A stretch of DNA of 64,000 nt from Quillaja saponaria (GCA_029379385.1 CM055614.1:186001-250000), one strand, 5' to 3'; shown: positions 36,777-49,691, counted from the first letter of the stretch. Translations and numbers: made by a program. The notes: generated by a model from the letters alone, not told the origin.

Positions 36777-37081
36777 CTCACAATCCTCTGCTTTGTAGGT
36801 CCTTTAAGAGCGGTCTCTGTTTTCCCTTGACGCTAGCAGTCTTGGACCGGCTTCTATATGTGCTATTGGTAACGTATTGCTAATCAAGTGCATTTAGGTA
36901 CATCTTTTCCCTTTCTGGATTTGGAATGCCTCTTTCATTTTCGTGGAATCTAGGGTTTTCCTGTTCTAGGACATCCTCTAATTAATAAATTGTTCACTAA
37001 TGTTGCACTGATTCCTGATGGCAGAGGGTGAAAATTGAATACAACAACTCAGATTTTGGGCGATAATAGATACAGTGAAAA

Positions 37082-40000
37082 ATGGATGGTACCTTCGATG
37101 ATGAGGCCGAGCCAACTATTTCAATCCAAGAGTACCTTAAGGACGTCGATGAACAGGAGCTGGTAAGTTTGTTTAGATGTATTGTATTGACATTTTCACT
37201 CTTTAGTTTATGGGTTTATTCAAATTATTGCTATTACTTTTCTTAGTCTGGTTTCCCGATGTTTTGTAGTTTTGCGTGCTTTTTATTTGCTAGATTAGAT
37301 TTCGTAGGAGGAGAATAAAACTCTAAGCAGTAACCTTTTTTACATTCGGAAGTAGCCTCACTACTACCTCTCAACTGAAAAACATCAAATCTGCTATTTT
37401 TTAAATTTTTTCTATAATTTGAGGGTTAAATTAACCAGAAATTTGTATTTAAAGCTTACAGAAGTTGGACTTGAAGATTCTGAAAAATTTAGAGTCTTTA
37501 TTATCTTTAACTAATTACATTTTGGAACTTAAATGGGATTTTATTATAGCAAAGGACGGAAAGTTGACTTGTTTGATTAGAGTTTTGTGGTCAGTGGGAG
37601 TTGATCCTTTTATTTATTAACTTTCCACTTGTCTGTACAGTTTGGTTGCATTCTTTAACATAATTCCAAGTTCTAATTATTTAGGAAACTGATTTATAGG
37701 TTTAGTTTTTGTAAAACATACTTTTGTTTGGGTGCACCACTAATTTAAAATCATTTCCTCTTAATGGCAATCTCATGCAGTTTCACCAAACTGTTGCATT
37801 CCAATTGAATTCAAGCTTATTAGGTTCATGAATCTTGATTAAGCATAAGCTGTTCTACTTTGATGTTTCTTAACAATCCTTAATGTTGATCCATATCAAT
37901 GTGGAGTTTTACTGTCTATTAGCATACAGTTGAAGTTGTTGGTGAAAGATTTTTCTATCTTCAATATTCACTTCGTAGGAAGCTGATTTGGTTTTGGGGG
38001 GTGATGAAGGCAAGGAGTGTACCTACAGTAATGGTTATATGAAAAGACAGGCGGTTTTCTCATGCTTGACTTGCACCCCAGATGGAAATTCTGGAGTTTG
38101 CACAGCTTGCTCATTGTCTTGTCATGATGGTCATCAGGTACTCATTTTCTTTTATTAATTCCAGAATGGTGGATTGTTTGCTGGCTGTATATTGCTGATA
38201 GATGTGAATTGTGTGTTGACCTGCAGTTCTGATTGTAATGCAAATGAATTCTCCTAGTAGACACTGCTAAATAATGTTTTCTTGTCTTTAGGAAAATAGT
38301 ACATGTCATATGCTGCTAAATAATGATTTCTCTTAGTTTTTTTTTTTCTTCCTTTTGCGCATGGGCTTTCTAGAGAAGTGTTTTAGAATTCCTATTGTCT
38401 TATGTTCTGAGCTGTGAAAATCTGACCGATGGCCATTGTGTTCTAATATGTTTTCTATGTACATTGCATCCTTCCCTTATACTAGGTACATAGATCTTAG
38501 AAATATATAGATTTATGTTCATTGTTGAAGTATAAAAAATTCAATGGTTGAAAGACTTACTTACACTTGTTTCATTTAAAGTTATTGCTTGGCAAGTCTT
38601 TTAGCTCACATGGGTTGTTGAACGAAATTTACATGTCACATTGGGAACTGATATTTGTTACATAGTTATGCTACCACTTCAGCTCTATCTGTTAATGTGG
38701 AGTGTATTAATAAATTTTTCCTGTATAAACCCTTTTTCTTGATCTAAACTCAACTACCTTTATGATTAATCTGGTTTTCATTGTTGCTATTTGGACAAGA
38801 TCGTGGAACTATGGACAAAAAGAAACTTTAAATGTGACTGTGGAAATTCCAAGTTTGGAGAGTTCTACTGCAAGCTTTTCCCAAATAAAGATATAGAAAA
38901 TTGTGAGAATTCATACAATCACAACTTCAAAGGTTCCTACTGCACCTGCGGTCGCCCCTATCCTGATCCAGATGCTGAAGAACAAGTAGAGATGATACAG
39001 TGCTGTTTATGTGAGGACTGGTTTCACGAGGAGCATCTTGGTCTTGAATCATTTGATGAGGTTAGTAGCTTGGCATGTAGACTCGGTTCTCAATTACTTT
39101 TTCTATCTTGCCGTAGTTTATCTTTTCATTTTTTTAATTGCTACCTAGGTGATAAAATTTCGTACTCTAAAAGGCCATGCTGAGATGAGTAACCATGCCT
39201 TTTATTTATTTATTTATTTTGAATTTGAATATGTAAATATTTGGTTAGAGTCTCCATCTCCTATAAGTGCCCTGCCACTTATAACCTAAATTTGGTTAGA
39301 TTCTCCATCTCCTGCCACCCTTACGTGGTACCTAGAATATTCTTGTAAGGTGAATATGATAAATAGCCATCTTTTACCTCTGGTTTGTGATAGAACATTT
39401 TTGTCTGTTAATCTTAATATCTTTGGGTTGTTCTCTACCAAGTATTTTGATGATGATCTACCATCTTACTTCACGTCAGATTCCAAGAGATGATGAAGGG
39501 GAGCCTGTGTATGAGGACATTATTTGTGGTGCATGCTCTGCAGTTTGTTCCTTTTTAAAACTATATCCTGAAATCATAATGGCCGCAGAAAGGAAACCTC
39601 ATGCTATTGTAAAAGTTAGCAAGGATAAAAATGTTGTGGAAGATATCCATTTAGCTAGTGGGTCTGGAAATAGTGATACATACTGTAAATCTCCTAAAAT
39701 TGAGGCTAATGCTGATCCTGAATCTGCCAATGGTGTAAAGGGTTTGATTCTTGGCGATAATTGTGAAGGGAACACGGGTCAAAGCCAATGCTCGAAGAGG
39801 TGCCAATCTGCATACTGATTGTCTTCTTGGAGTCAATATTGCGGTTGCTTCACCTGTCTTAGATTGTAAACCAATATTTCTTTCCAAAAATTGGAGGGGT
39901 GCCTTGTGCAGATGTGACCAATGCATGAAATTTTACAATCAGAAGCATATTGGTTTTCTACTTGACAAGGAAGACTCAATTGTGGAGTATGAGAAAATGG

Positions 40001-40402
40001 CAAAGCAGAAGAGGGAAGAAAAGTTGCAGCAACAGGAAGGTGCCGAGTTAAGTATGTTGAATAAACTGGGACATGTGGAGAAAATGGAGATCTTAAATGG
40101 CATTGCAGACATGAAGGACGAGATTCGGTCTTTCTTGGTATGTTCTTTACTAGTTAAATTTCTCATCTCGTGTTCGATTACAAAGGGATGAAAAGGAGGA
40201 ACAAGAAGAAAAATCTTTACAGCCAAGTGCTTTAGTATTGTAGAATGGTTTAACGGTAACTCAAAGAATACTAGACTTGTTTACTTATACGCTGTGCTTA
40301 CTTCCATTGCAGGAGTCGTTTGACTCATCAAAGGCAATCACTTCCGCTGATGTTCACCAGGTCTTTGAGAATCTAGCAAAGAAGCGTCGACGTGTACCGT
40401 GA
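37082..40402 (+). CDS. UBR7: UBR7-like E3 ubiquitin ligase (UBR box plus PHD), +1 frameshift in exon 4
   Basis: UBR-box/PHD ubiquitin ligase of the UBR7 family. Exons: 37082-37162, 37979-38137, 38800-39060, 39480-40137, 40313-40402. Exons 2-3 carry the UBR zinc box (CLTC, CTACSLSCHDGH, CDCGNSKFGEFYC). The end of exon 3 plus exon 4 form the atypical PHD finger (CTCGRPYPD, IQCCLCEDWFHEEHLG, IICGACSAVC). Exon 4 starts in frame but has one extra base between 39792 and 39803. The upstream frame hits TGA at 39816, while the conserved second half (ANLHTDCLLGVNIAVASP, KNWRGALCRCDQC, EYEKMAKQKREEKL) is in the next frame and splices perfectly to the last exon (ESFDSSKAI...RRRVP). Without the extra base the protein would be 415 residues, near the family size. 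The site may be a sequence error or a real null allele. Confidence 0.88.
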
Positions 40403-42352
40403 GTTTTTGTTGTCTGTGATGCTAACCACGTGTTAGTTCTCAAATTGTTGGTCTTGAAGTTGGATCATCAGTATACATCGATGTTCACCGCCTGCATGTT
40501 TTTTGGTGTACTAATATTAGAATGCCTTGCTTTTGTGTAATTGTTGCCTAGTTGACTTGTGTGTTTAAGAACTTATAAGTTAATTTAGAGTTGACTTATT
40601 TAACTGCTGTAGTGAGAAAGTGCACAGCTGTTGATTAATGCGATATTGTGTTGCAATTTATACGAGGCCAATGTCTGATTATCCTTTACATGCCCGAAGC
40701 AGAGACCATATGTTGCAAAAGGATTAACATGTGCACGGGCTTTCATTTGCATGCAGGCAATAACACTGGCATGTTGAAGCATAATAGATGATTTTCGTAG
40801 TTATTTGAACATAAAACTGCCTTGATTTTCTTTGTTTCAAATGTGATGGTTGAATTTCCTGCTTTAATGTGTATTGCTCGATTGTTCCGTTTAAATTTAT
40901 CTAGAAATCTACCTACAAGTATTTGACGGAACGGATGTTTTGTCTTACTAAAATCCTCCATTGGTTTTTCTAAAAATGAAAACTGCTAATACGGATGTGA
41001 TTCTTCTAGGCTTGAGAGGGACTTTCTGATTAGGTATAATATCTGATGCTTTTTCAGTTGCGTACTTTTCCATAACCACAGGCTTGACAGGACTGCAAGC
41101 ATGTTGATGAAACCTTGAGTATGATACTTGCACAACGCATAACTTCGAATTTTTATTTATTTATTTATTAGCAATTTTTGTTTGGCTCCGTGATTGAGGT
41201 AGGGCTCACTAGATCGCGGTCTTGATTTTCTCCTTTGCTGGAGTCCCTGTTTGAGCACGAAGTGCAATTTTGTCAACTGCCTTGAGAGTAGGTTTTGTTA
41301 TTGTTCCTAGACGTCAAGGTTTATTTTCAAGTGCCAACAGTTGATTATAGTATTTAAAATTTTAAACCTGTCATCGTCTCACCTAAACTTGGGAAGCTGT
41401 CGGGTGAAATATTATTTAATCCGCCGATCCACGGGAAGTGAAATGAAATGAAATTACGTAACTAGTTTGTCCTCATTCACTCTGTAAAAGTAGTTCTTGA
41501 ATATTCATTATTTACCACATAATTTTGCAGTTTAATACGTCATTTTTTGTCTTCTCGACCTCATTAGATAAGTGCGGGATTTGGGCACTCTGGGGGACTA
41601 AATCTAATTAATGAAAGAGAAAATTTTGTTTGTTTGAGGAATGAGGTATTGGGGGATTTATAGTCTTAAATTTAATTTATCTTGAAAAGTTTCACCCAAG
41701 TACGTACTATCTGCGATTTAGCTACACCCAACTGCCTCTTGAATTGATCTTAGAAAGGTATAATGTTCAGAGAAAAATAATGGAAAAAATAATCAAATCC
41801 GTGATCAATTTCTTGAATAAATTTTAAGCAAGTTCATATGATCCGGACAAAGAATAAGTTAAATGTCACCATCACCGGCAAAGAAATTTCTATTGAATAT
41901 CATAAAATCTATGTGACCTGCTTAAAATTAGGTCTTAAACTGAAGCAAAAAAGAAAGGTCAAATACAAAATCGATTTTAAGAAAGAACAAAATCAGACGA
42001 AGATCCATTCACTAAAATTATTATAAACTAGGAAATATATGTCACCCAACAAGTAAGAATAGAACTAGATACTCTCACAAGAAACAAATCCCTGTGAACT
42101 CTTTTCATTTATGTTAAAATTTCTAATTTTATTGAGCAATACATTAATTATTGGTCATTATTAAATATTAAATAATATGATCGACCTATATATGCATACC
42201 CTTCTCAGTTCCCATTTCCTCCTCCTCACTTGCAGTACCTTACCTAGTGAACAAGTTGAATAATCCAGAGGCTGTCTTTCTTCATTCTTCTTCGGGATTC
42301 CGAAGCTGGCAACTTTTGGATATTAATTTACCATTTCAAAAACTCCAAAGTC
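40403..42352. other. Intergenic: UBR7 3' flank and upstream of the small gene
   Basis: Open frames on both strands (for example 40743-40961 minus, 41838-42026 plus) have no family resemblance and no splice context. No further gene seen. Confidence 0.6.
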
Positions 42353-42685
42353 ATGGGAAATTGCATGGAAAGGCCACAGAAAACAGAGGAAAACATGCAG
42401 AAGCAGCAATGGCAATCTGACGAAGAGAGAGAGAGATCGTCGTGTGGGTTTGTGAATGAAAGCAATAATATTGCGAAGAATGGGACTATGAGAGTGAAGA
42501 TAGTGCTGACAAAGGAAGAGTTAGAATGGCTGATGCTTCAACTCAAGGACAGAGGAGGGAAAGGGTTAGATGAACTTTTGGCAGAGATAAAGAAATCAGG
42601 AAGAGGCAAAGTTATTGATGGATGGAAGCCTTCTTTAGAAAGTGTAATGGAGATTCCTGAAGTGGATTGTGATATGGATAGATGA
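42353..42685 (+). CDS. Small protein of unknown function, possible N-myristoylation site
   Basis: Single-exon frame of 110 residues starting MGNCMERPQK. Gly2 with Cys4 is the pattern expected for N-myristoylation and palmitoylation, suggesting membrane attachment. The middle contains TMRVKIVLTKEELEWLMLQL, a beta-strand-like RVK(I/V) followed by TK-E and a helix, and the tail is acidic. Many plant genomes encode such small proteins without a known role. A diverged relative sharing the RVK-TK-E motif lies about 0.7 kb away on the opposite strand. It occupies the place where I recall Arabidopsis At4g23870 (hypothetical protein). Function unknown. Confidence 0.75.
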   Translation: MGNCMERPQKTEENMQKQQWQSDEERERSSCGFVNESNNIAKNGTMRVKIVLTKEELEWLMLQLKDRGGKGLDELLAEIKKSGRGKVIDGWKPSLESVMEIPEVDCDMDR

Positions 42686-43355
42686 ATCTTTGCAATAACA
42701 GTTTCTTCTTTTTCTTCTCTGTTTGGTTAAGTCGAGGTTTTTATTTTTACTTTTTTTAGTTTGGGTAAGTGCTTAAACTACAACATGCGTCACTAATTGC
42801 TTTGGATTTTATATTCTGAAATGATTCTCAAATTTTGAAGTTTTTGTAGACATTGCCTTACTCCAAACACAAAATAGTACATTATCTCATGTGGGTTAAT
42901 GTGTGCACTTCTGCCATGTTTATTTATCAATACCAGTCATTTGGTTAGAATTAGCACTCTTCACAATTATTCTGTTTCAATCATAAGAATTTGTTCTATG
43001 AATAAGTACCTGCAGTAAATTGAAGATGCAACGAGTGCCAATTCCAGAGGGTCCAGATGAGCTAAATCAATTATATATTAGTCTATCAGCCTGAGTATTA
43101 CAACTGCTTAACTGATACTAAACTAGTTTATCATCTAAGAAATAAGAAGATTCTAACATCTCCTTACAAATACTGCTAAAAATAATTTTGGGCAATATAA
43201 GTACATCTAAAATTCTTCAGTAGGGATGTTCCACAAGCCAGAGTTGGAGTAGGATTTGTCTATATCTATCCTTGTAAGGGTCTGCCTGATGGTCGATTAA
43301 ATTCCTCAATGAAACTAGCACTGGTTTATTCAGTGTTGGTGCCAGGAGAAAGGAG
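42686..43355. other. Short intergenic space between two convergent small genes
   Basis: Presumed 3'UTRs of both genes. No additional coding or RNA feature seen. Confidence 0.55.
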
Positions 43356-43751
43356 TCACATGATGCTAAAACGATTTATTGGAACTGATACAAGATCACC
43401 AGCAACATCCTTGAATTCAAGAACCCCTTCTCCTTTGCACTTGGATAACATTCTTGCAGCTTCTTGCTTTGTCATCCTAACTTTCACTCTAATCATCCCC
43501 TTTTCATTATCAACAGTATGATCTCCACAGCTTGTTTTCTGAAAAGAATTTTCCACATCTTCTTCTCCCAAAATTTTTGGTTCTGAGTTTTCAAACCGAA
43601 CACTTTTCTTCACCTTGCTTGGTGATGGTGGCTTCTTATTCAACTCATCTCGATATACAAACTTGGTGACATAGGGTTCTTTAAGTTCTATTTTTTCATC
43701 CGATACACTATTTTTCCTATAAAAAAAACAACCAAAAGAGATGTTCCACAT
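43356..43751 (-). CDS. Small protein of unknown function, relative of the gene at 42.4 kb
   Basis: Single-exon frame of 131 residues starting MWNISFGCFFYRKNS. The middle part is basic and Ser/Pro-rich (KKPPSPSKVKKSVRF). The C-terminal half has GMIRVKVRMTKQEAARMLSK, clearly related to the RVKIVLTKEELEWLM stretch of the neighbour, followed by a short hydrophobic ending. Its position matches Arabidopsis At4g23880 as I recall it. The two probably form an old local pair. No known domain is recognised. The start is taken at the first Met of the frame because a hydrophobic, Cys-containing N-terminus follows it directly. Confidence 0.72.
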   Translation of the reverse strand: MWNISFGCFFYRKNSVSDEKIELKEPYVTKFVYRDELNKKPPSPSKVKKSVRFENSEPKILGEEDVENSFQKTSCGDHTVDNEKGMIRVKVRMTKQEAARMLSKCKGEGVLEFKDVAGDLVSVPINRFSIM

Positions 43752-44892
43752 TTTGGAGACAAGTATGGTGAAGAAGAACGGGAGGGGTGAAGGGAAATTG
43801 CAAACTGAGGAGTGAATTTATAGCATTAATTGGGAGACAAATAAATACTAAGTGTCAAGTGGGTGAGCTGTGAGCAGGGCGTGAATCACAAAATGTGGAA
43901 AGTCTTTAATTTCTTACGCTCAAGGGATGTCTAAGTGGAGTTCTTAGAGCCTCAGTTTTGTTATCCAGCCAATTAATATTTGTCTGACTCCAAAAGACTA
44001 AATTCCACGTTAGAATGGGTCAATGTCCTTATATTTGAGGTTTTAAATGGTCGTCTTATAAATGAGATGAGTTAGAAAATTCAAGAGAGTGACACGTCTA
44101 ATAGAGCCACATAAAAGAGTTCTTCAATTTGTGGTTATTTTTTTCTGTTGAATAATTATTTGATGAGGATCAGGAAAATCGAACTATTGGAGACTGTTTA
44201 ATTTAAATTTGTGTAGAGTCTATAGAGACATGCTTATTCAAATCTGTAAGTTATTGAGAACATAATTGGTTGAATAATCAACAAATTATAGTGTTTCTCT
44301 TATGTCAGATTTGTATTGGTTCAGTCAGTATCTTGAAATCAGTCTCCATTTAGGCTCTATCATGAGACTTAGTTTAATAATACTATTTAGATATGTACTT
44401 ATACTTATGAATAATATAAATTAATTATTTTATGTTTCAAGAAAAAAAATTAATGTGCATTTTCATTGAATTTTATTTTAATAAATTTTAAAGACTAATA
44501 TGAATTTAATTTTTAATAAAAATTCGTATTTATTATTTAAAAAATTAAACTTTCTAACTTCCACATCTTCACTGTTTATTATAATTAATATACATTTTTA
44601 CAATAACATTATATTAAATTTACCGACTACTAATTTTGTGACTTCTATTTTAAAAGTAATTTTACTATTATTTTACCAAACACTACTAATATAACTTTTT
44701 AAAATTAATTTTGAGAGAGTTAAAGGAGCACGACATATCTCACAAAATCATAACATTACTAAATCAAGTTTAGATCTGTATTGTCACATTTGTAGTGTGT
44801 TTAGATTATCTAAACATTGTAGTCACAACATTCGTTTTTTGTAGTGTGTTTAGATTATCTAAACATATCCTGTAATTTCTTGGTTCATCCTT
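43752..44892. other. Intergenic, AT-rich
   Basis: Contains the palindromic direct repeat at 44791-44866 (listed separately). The open frame 44500-44694 is AT-rich and not supported. Confidence 0.6.
44791..44866. repeat. Direct repeat containing a near-palindrome
   Basis: A 27-base unit containing GTTTAGATTATCTAAAC, a near-perfect palindrome, occurs at 44791-44817 and 44840-44866, with a period of 49. It lies 90-200 bases upstream of the next gene's possible start codons, so it may be a promoter element or a transposon footprint. Confidence 0.7.
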
Positions 44893-44958
44893 GTGTGGGC
44901 TTTGCACCAAGTTAGAATCAGTATTGGGCTTAGTAAGGTACGGTGTCTAACAAAACGA

Positions 44959-46357
44959 ATGGGTACAAAGGATGCAACTTGGGCAGCAGACAGCAGCATG
45001 GAAAGTAAAAATCATCGTCGTCTTCTTTCTTTTCGCGCAGAGATATACAGCAATACTCGCACAGACTCTGACACAGAGACAGTTATCAATGGGTGGAGCT
45101 CAGGCTTTGAAGAGAATTCCCCGCATCAAATTTCCTCAGAGGCATTCATAACTTCCTGGTTTGTAATTCTTCTTGCTGGACCTCCGTATTTCCGATTCTT
45201 ATTCCGTGAACAATTTCTTATAGTGTATAAAAATATATATATTTAGGGAAGAAGGTAAATGTAATAATTTCTGAATTCTGGATTCTTATGTGATTTATTG
45301 TAATTACAAGGAGTTATTCTCATTTTGTTGGATTTCTGTGTGAACGTTTACTTCAATTGAATCTCAAATCAATTTTTTTTTTGGTGACTGGAGTTGTAAA
45401 GAATAGGAATGAAGAAGCATTGAATAAGTATTCTTAATTATCATTTTTAACATTGCTACTGTGAACTTTGAAGTAGTGAATAATATTGTGTCCATGTTAT
45501 TTATATTCTTTGTGTGTTACATTTTATCATTTTTAATCTTTCAAAAAATTTATAGTGACTACATCATACTTTAATGGTTATTGCGAAATACTTCAGTCTA
45601 ATTAATTTTCACATTGGCAATTTATAAACTTTCAAGATAATAGAAGTAATTGCACTTGCGGCTCTGCATCTGAGACTCGAGCTTCATCTTCTGCAAGTGA
45701 TACTAATCTATCATTCTTTTCTACTCCTAAAGCTTCAACAACTTTGGGAGGGAAGGCTTCTCTTCAGCCCAAACGAACTCCTGTGTCCAATCAGGAGATT
45801 GAAGCAATTTTGGTATGCAATTACCTCCTTGCTTGGTCATCTCAGTAATACTGATTGATTTTTTTACCGTTCTATTTAGAAAATGAGTTTACTTGACTAC
45901 ATTACTTGTGGATTTTATCAATTATGTAGAGTGTTCTGGATTTGTTATCATGTCAGTAGCTTACTTAGTCTGAAGCACTGGAGTTCACAAATATTTTTTC
46001 TTCTTTTTTTACTTGTCTTTATGTTTCCTCTTTATGGGGCAAACTGCAACCAACACAAGCAATACATCTTCCTTTCAGCTAATTTTTCAGAGATTTGTTA
46101 TGTGGAGATACTTCCTTTTTATGAAAGCTACTAATTTGATGATTGATTGGTCTCAGTCTTTTTTTCACAATAAAATAGGGGAGCTCGTTGCTTGATCTTT
46201 ACTATTGATCATATGAAATGTAAGACATTTGCAGTGAAAACCTATAAAATAGTTGAATCTTGCATTTGAAATTTAACTATATTGTCTTATACTTTTGCTT
46301 TCTTATATATTAACTACCTGTTTTACAATATTCTGGCAGTTGGGTGGCTCCTTCTGA
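44959..46357 (+). CDS. Small protein of unknown function (three exons)
   Basis: Three exons join in phase: 44959-45158, 45647-45812, 46340-46357. They give a 127-residue protein, or 114 if the Met at 44998 is used. The sequence is low in hydrophobics and rich in Ser/Thr. Its conserved-looking core is CTCGSASETRASSSASDT, then SLQPKRTPVSNQEIEAIL, and the last small exon closes LGGSF-stop. The PKRTPVSxxEIEA(I/V)LLGG ending is familiar from unannotated plant proteins, but I know no function. It lies directly beside NdhS, tail to tail. The start codon is uncertain. Confidence 0.65.
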
Positions 46358-46657
46358 TCTTCTTATGTTGCTTCGGGAATAAAGGGTAATGCTTTACTCA
46401 CCATATGAGCTTTTGATGCATCACAACCCACTTCTGCTGGGTTCAGTTTCATAGATTGTTTTGAAAGAACACTTTACTAATTGTAAGTTTCAATTACCAA
46501 GCAGACATAAAACGTTTGAAATTGAACAGATGAATTGAATAAGGATTTCGATAGAATATTGAGAGATAATAACAATCATCTTAGGTAGAATTGTAAGAAT
46601 GGCTTATTGGCATACAAACAGACATGCTAGTAGCAGAGAATTAAAATGTAACACTTA

Positions 46658-47368
46658 TTATTTATTTTCAAGAAATGGTTCAAGAACAGCAGACCTGGGG
46701 TTTCTCATTGGAGGGCCCTTTTCTCTGCGTTCCAGTTCTTCCAGCCGGAAAGTAATCAACCGGTCCCAATTTCCTCCTTCAAAAAGAACCCCTGCCTTAC
46801 CGTCAGTGATTCGTTGAACAATACCGCAGTACATGTAATAGGGATTGTTTGAGTTCTTTACAATGGCAATCATTCCTGGCATTAACAGTGGTAATTCAGG
46901 TGGTTTTGGCTTCTTTGAAGTTGTAAGGTCAGTTATTTCTGATGCACCTGCTGTTGGCTTTTGGGGAGGTGGATTTTCCTCTACGAATCTTTTCAATCCC
47001 TTTTCACCCCCAGGGAATCCCCCGGTTAACCCCATCAATTCCTTTTCAAAAGCATCCTCAGAAACTTTATCAACAGCCAATGGCACAGTACCAGAATCTT
47101 CTTTCGCCTTGTCAATCACTGGTGTTAGATCGTCATCGACATCCCTTTTTAACTCTTCTTGAAGACCTTGTTCTCCGTTGCATAGTCCTCTGCCTCCCAA
47201 GATTTCAGACAAGTTGAACTTGGCGCATGGTTTTATTGAATGAGTTTTCGGACTCTTATGAATTGTGAAAGATTGTTTGCGGGAATGTTGAATGAGATCA
47301 TCTCTACCAATGAAGTGGGATCTAAGGATGGAGCCTTGTAGGCTATGGAGAGTAACAGAAGTAGCCAT
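46658..47368 (-). CDS. NDHS: Chloroplast NDH complex subunit S (NdhS/CRR31)
   Basis: Nuclear-encoded subunit of the chloroplast NADH dehydrogenase-like complex. It forms the ferredoxin-docking site for cyclic electron flow around photosystem I. Single exon of 236 residues (Arabidopsis CRR31 is about 250). The Ser/Thr/Arg-rich N-terminus MATSVTLHSLQG is a plastid transit peptide. The middle is acidic, containing GLTGGFPGGEKGLKRF. The C-terminal SH3-like domain reads PGMIAIVKNSNNPYYMYCG, then VLFEGGNWDRLITFRLEEL. The Met at 47368 is chosen over the upstream in-frame one (47479) because the transit peptide begins there. The frame is intact, unlike several neighbours. Confidence 0.92.
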   Translation of the reverse strand: MATSVTLHSLQGSILRSHFIGRDDLIQHSRKQSFTIHKSPKTHSIKPCAKFNLSEILGGRGLCNGEQGLQEELKRDVDDDLTPVIDKAKEDSGTVPLAVDKVSEDAFEKELMGLTGGFPGGEKGLKRFVEENPPPQKPTAGASEITDLTTSKKPKPPELPLLMPGMIAIVKNSNNPYYMYCGIVQRITDGKAGVLFEGGNWDRLITFRLEELERREKGPPMRNPRSAVLEPFLENK

Positions 47369-48300
47369 GGTGTAACAGTTGCAGGCGTGCAGCCGTTGTT
47401 GGATGCTGGTGAGATGAAAAATAAAAAAAGTTCCCTCTTCTAATCTTGGCCACAAAGGACTTCGTTTATATATATACAATTCTATCCTTACCTGATATAA
47501 TGTCTGGTCTTGAACTTGCTAGCCTAATTGATAAATCCTTACCGAGTCTCAAACACAAACACATGATACAAAAACGAGGGATGTGACAAATGGCAATGAT
47601 CATCTGGCCCACTAATGATAACGAAGTCGTTTTGGGTTGTGAAATTCGGTAAAACAATCTGTTTAAGTAAAAACCTCAATTTTAATTATCCGTTTGCAAT
47701 TTTTAAACTTAGTTCCCAAGAGTTAATAACCAACTATAAAATATCCTATTCAATTTTTATGCACCGTCAATCTACGTTGTCCTTCCCTTACCAATCACCC
47801 AATCAATAACTTCATCCACCCACCACACCACTAGCAAACACTATTGCCTTTGACCTGTTGAATATGATACCATTCACGAACACGTATTGACAACTATCAA
47901 AACTTATTAAAAATACCAACATAAATAAAAATAAAACTTTATCAAAAATGACTATAATAGATTCATTGAAACTACAACAACCATCTTCCAAATATGTCAA
48001 AGATGATAAAAGCTACTGTCAAAATTTTATTTTGCAAATACTTTTGCTAGTTATTTCAAGGTACATTTTAAGTAAAATATAAAAAATGCTGCGGAGTTCC
48101 TAGAAAACCCTTGTATTTGTTTATTTTTAAAAAGCTTTATTAATAAGTGGAGAAAGATCATCATTGTCAGTAGCAGAGTACTTTAATATTATCAATACCG
48201 CTATGCCAACTGGCTCTGCCAAATATAAAATGGCAAAAGTGTCTTTCCGGTGTTAACCCGCTAATGATCAACTACAGTAAACTACTATACCGAACAGCCG
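47369..48300. other. Intergenic between NdhS and the PH-domain gene
   Basis: Divergent-promoter space. No gene seen. The stretch 48300-48399 is followed by a good splice donor (CAG|GTATGA) and may be the untranslated first exon of the PH gene. Confidence 0.5.
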
Positions 48301-49691
48301 CATGGGCTTTGGGGTCAAAACACTTTCCGTGAAGAGAAATAGAGAAGGGACCATCATCGGCTACCTCGTTTTCACTTTTAGGAGGGCATCTTTAGACAGG
48401 TATGAAGTTTCTCATTTACTTTTTCGAGATCATAATATTCGATTTCATTATCTGTTCGGAGGATTATTCTGTAGCTTCTGTGTGACATATTGGAATTTCT
48501 ATTTATGAATTTGTGTATGTTTTGTTGGTAAAGAATTTTAGCCTTCAATGATTTCTTTGATTGATTCATGAATTGTGTTTATCTGTTCTTTTTCCTTTTC
48601 ATAACTAAAATACAGGCTGATCTTGTTCGGTACTTCCGATTTTTGGTTTTGATTTTGAAGTGAGATAATTTTTTTCTTTTTCTTTTACCTTTCCTTAAGC
48701 AATTTTGTATCTGATTGTGGATTCCGTTCATAAAAATTATGTGGAATTTACAAAAACTTTTTAATGTGATCTACTGAGCTTTTTTGGGAGGTCAATTTTT
48801 CCTGAGATTGCAAGAAAAATGTAGGGTTATAGGAAAGCTAAGAAGAATAAGAAACAAGCATACTCCTTTTTTTGCGTGGGTAGTATCAAGCAAATATGGC
48901 AATGGGTTGTGGGATATTTATAACATAGTGTATTTATGTTTAGAGAATAGCTATTTTCTCATGTGATAAAAGAAAAGGTTGAGTCTTTCATAACTGGTAC
49001 TTGTAATAGAAATGAATCCATGCGATGACTTTAAACCTCTTATCTTGTTATTTGGTTTATAATATTTATTTTTACATCAATTCACCGTGCCTACTTAACA
49101 CATTTCCCTTTGATGCCTGTATTTTGTCTTGCTTCTCTTCCCTACTCTTGTCAACAGACAGCTATGAAATAAATGCAACAAGCCATTAGGTTTGGTTACA
49201 ACATGTTTAACTGCAACCATGACAAATACAGTTAGTATCAGGATTATGGAGGTTTGGGTTGGACAGAATTTCTGTCCACTACTATTGTTTTTACTGTGGG
49301 TGAGAGTGGGTGGTTTTCCTCTTCTCTGGTTGGGACAGTAAATGGATGTTATGGAAAATTTGATTTTTGTTTTCGACCATAGCTTCTCTATATGAATTGG
49401 TGAACTGTCCTTGTTGTATAGCTCAAACGCTTCTAATCATGACATGTTGACATGCTACATTGAAATGAATCAAATGATCTTTGGAAGAACCTTTGTAAAC
49501 CTGTAGATTAAGGAGAAAGATTAGTGACAGCATGTAGAGTGAAGTAAAGTCAATGATGCAGCAAATACTGGAATCAACTTATGTCTGCATTTCTGCTGTT
49601 TGTTGCTGTTTTCAACATAACCTATATTTCCCATGCTTATTTTGCTTTTATCATAGGCTTGCAGATTCTTCTGGAAGTGAAGATAAACTTC

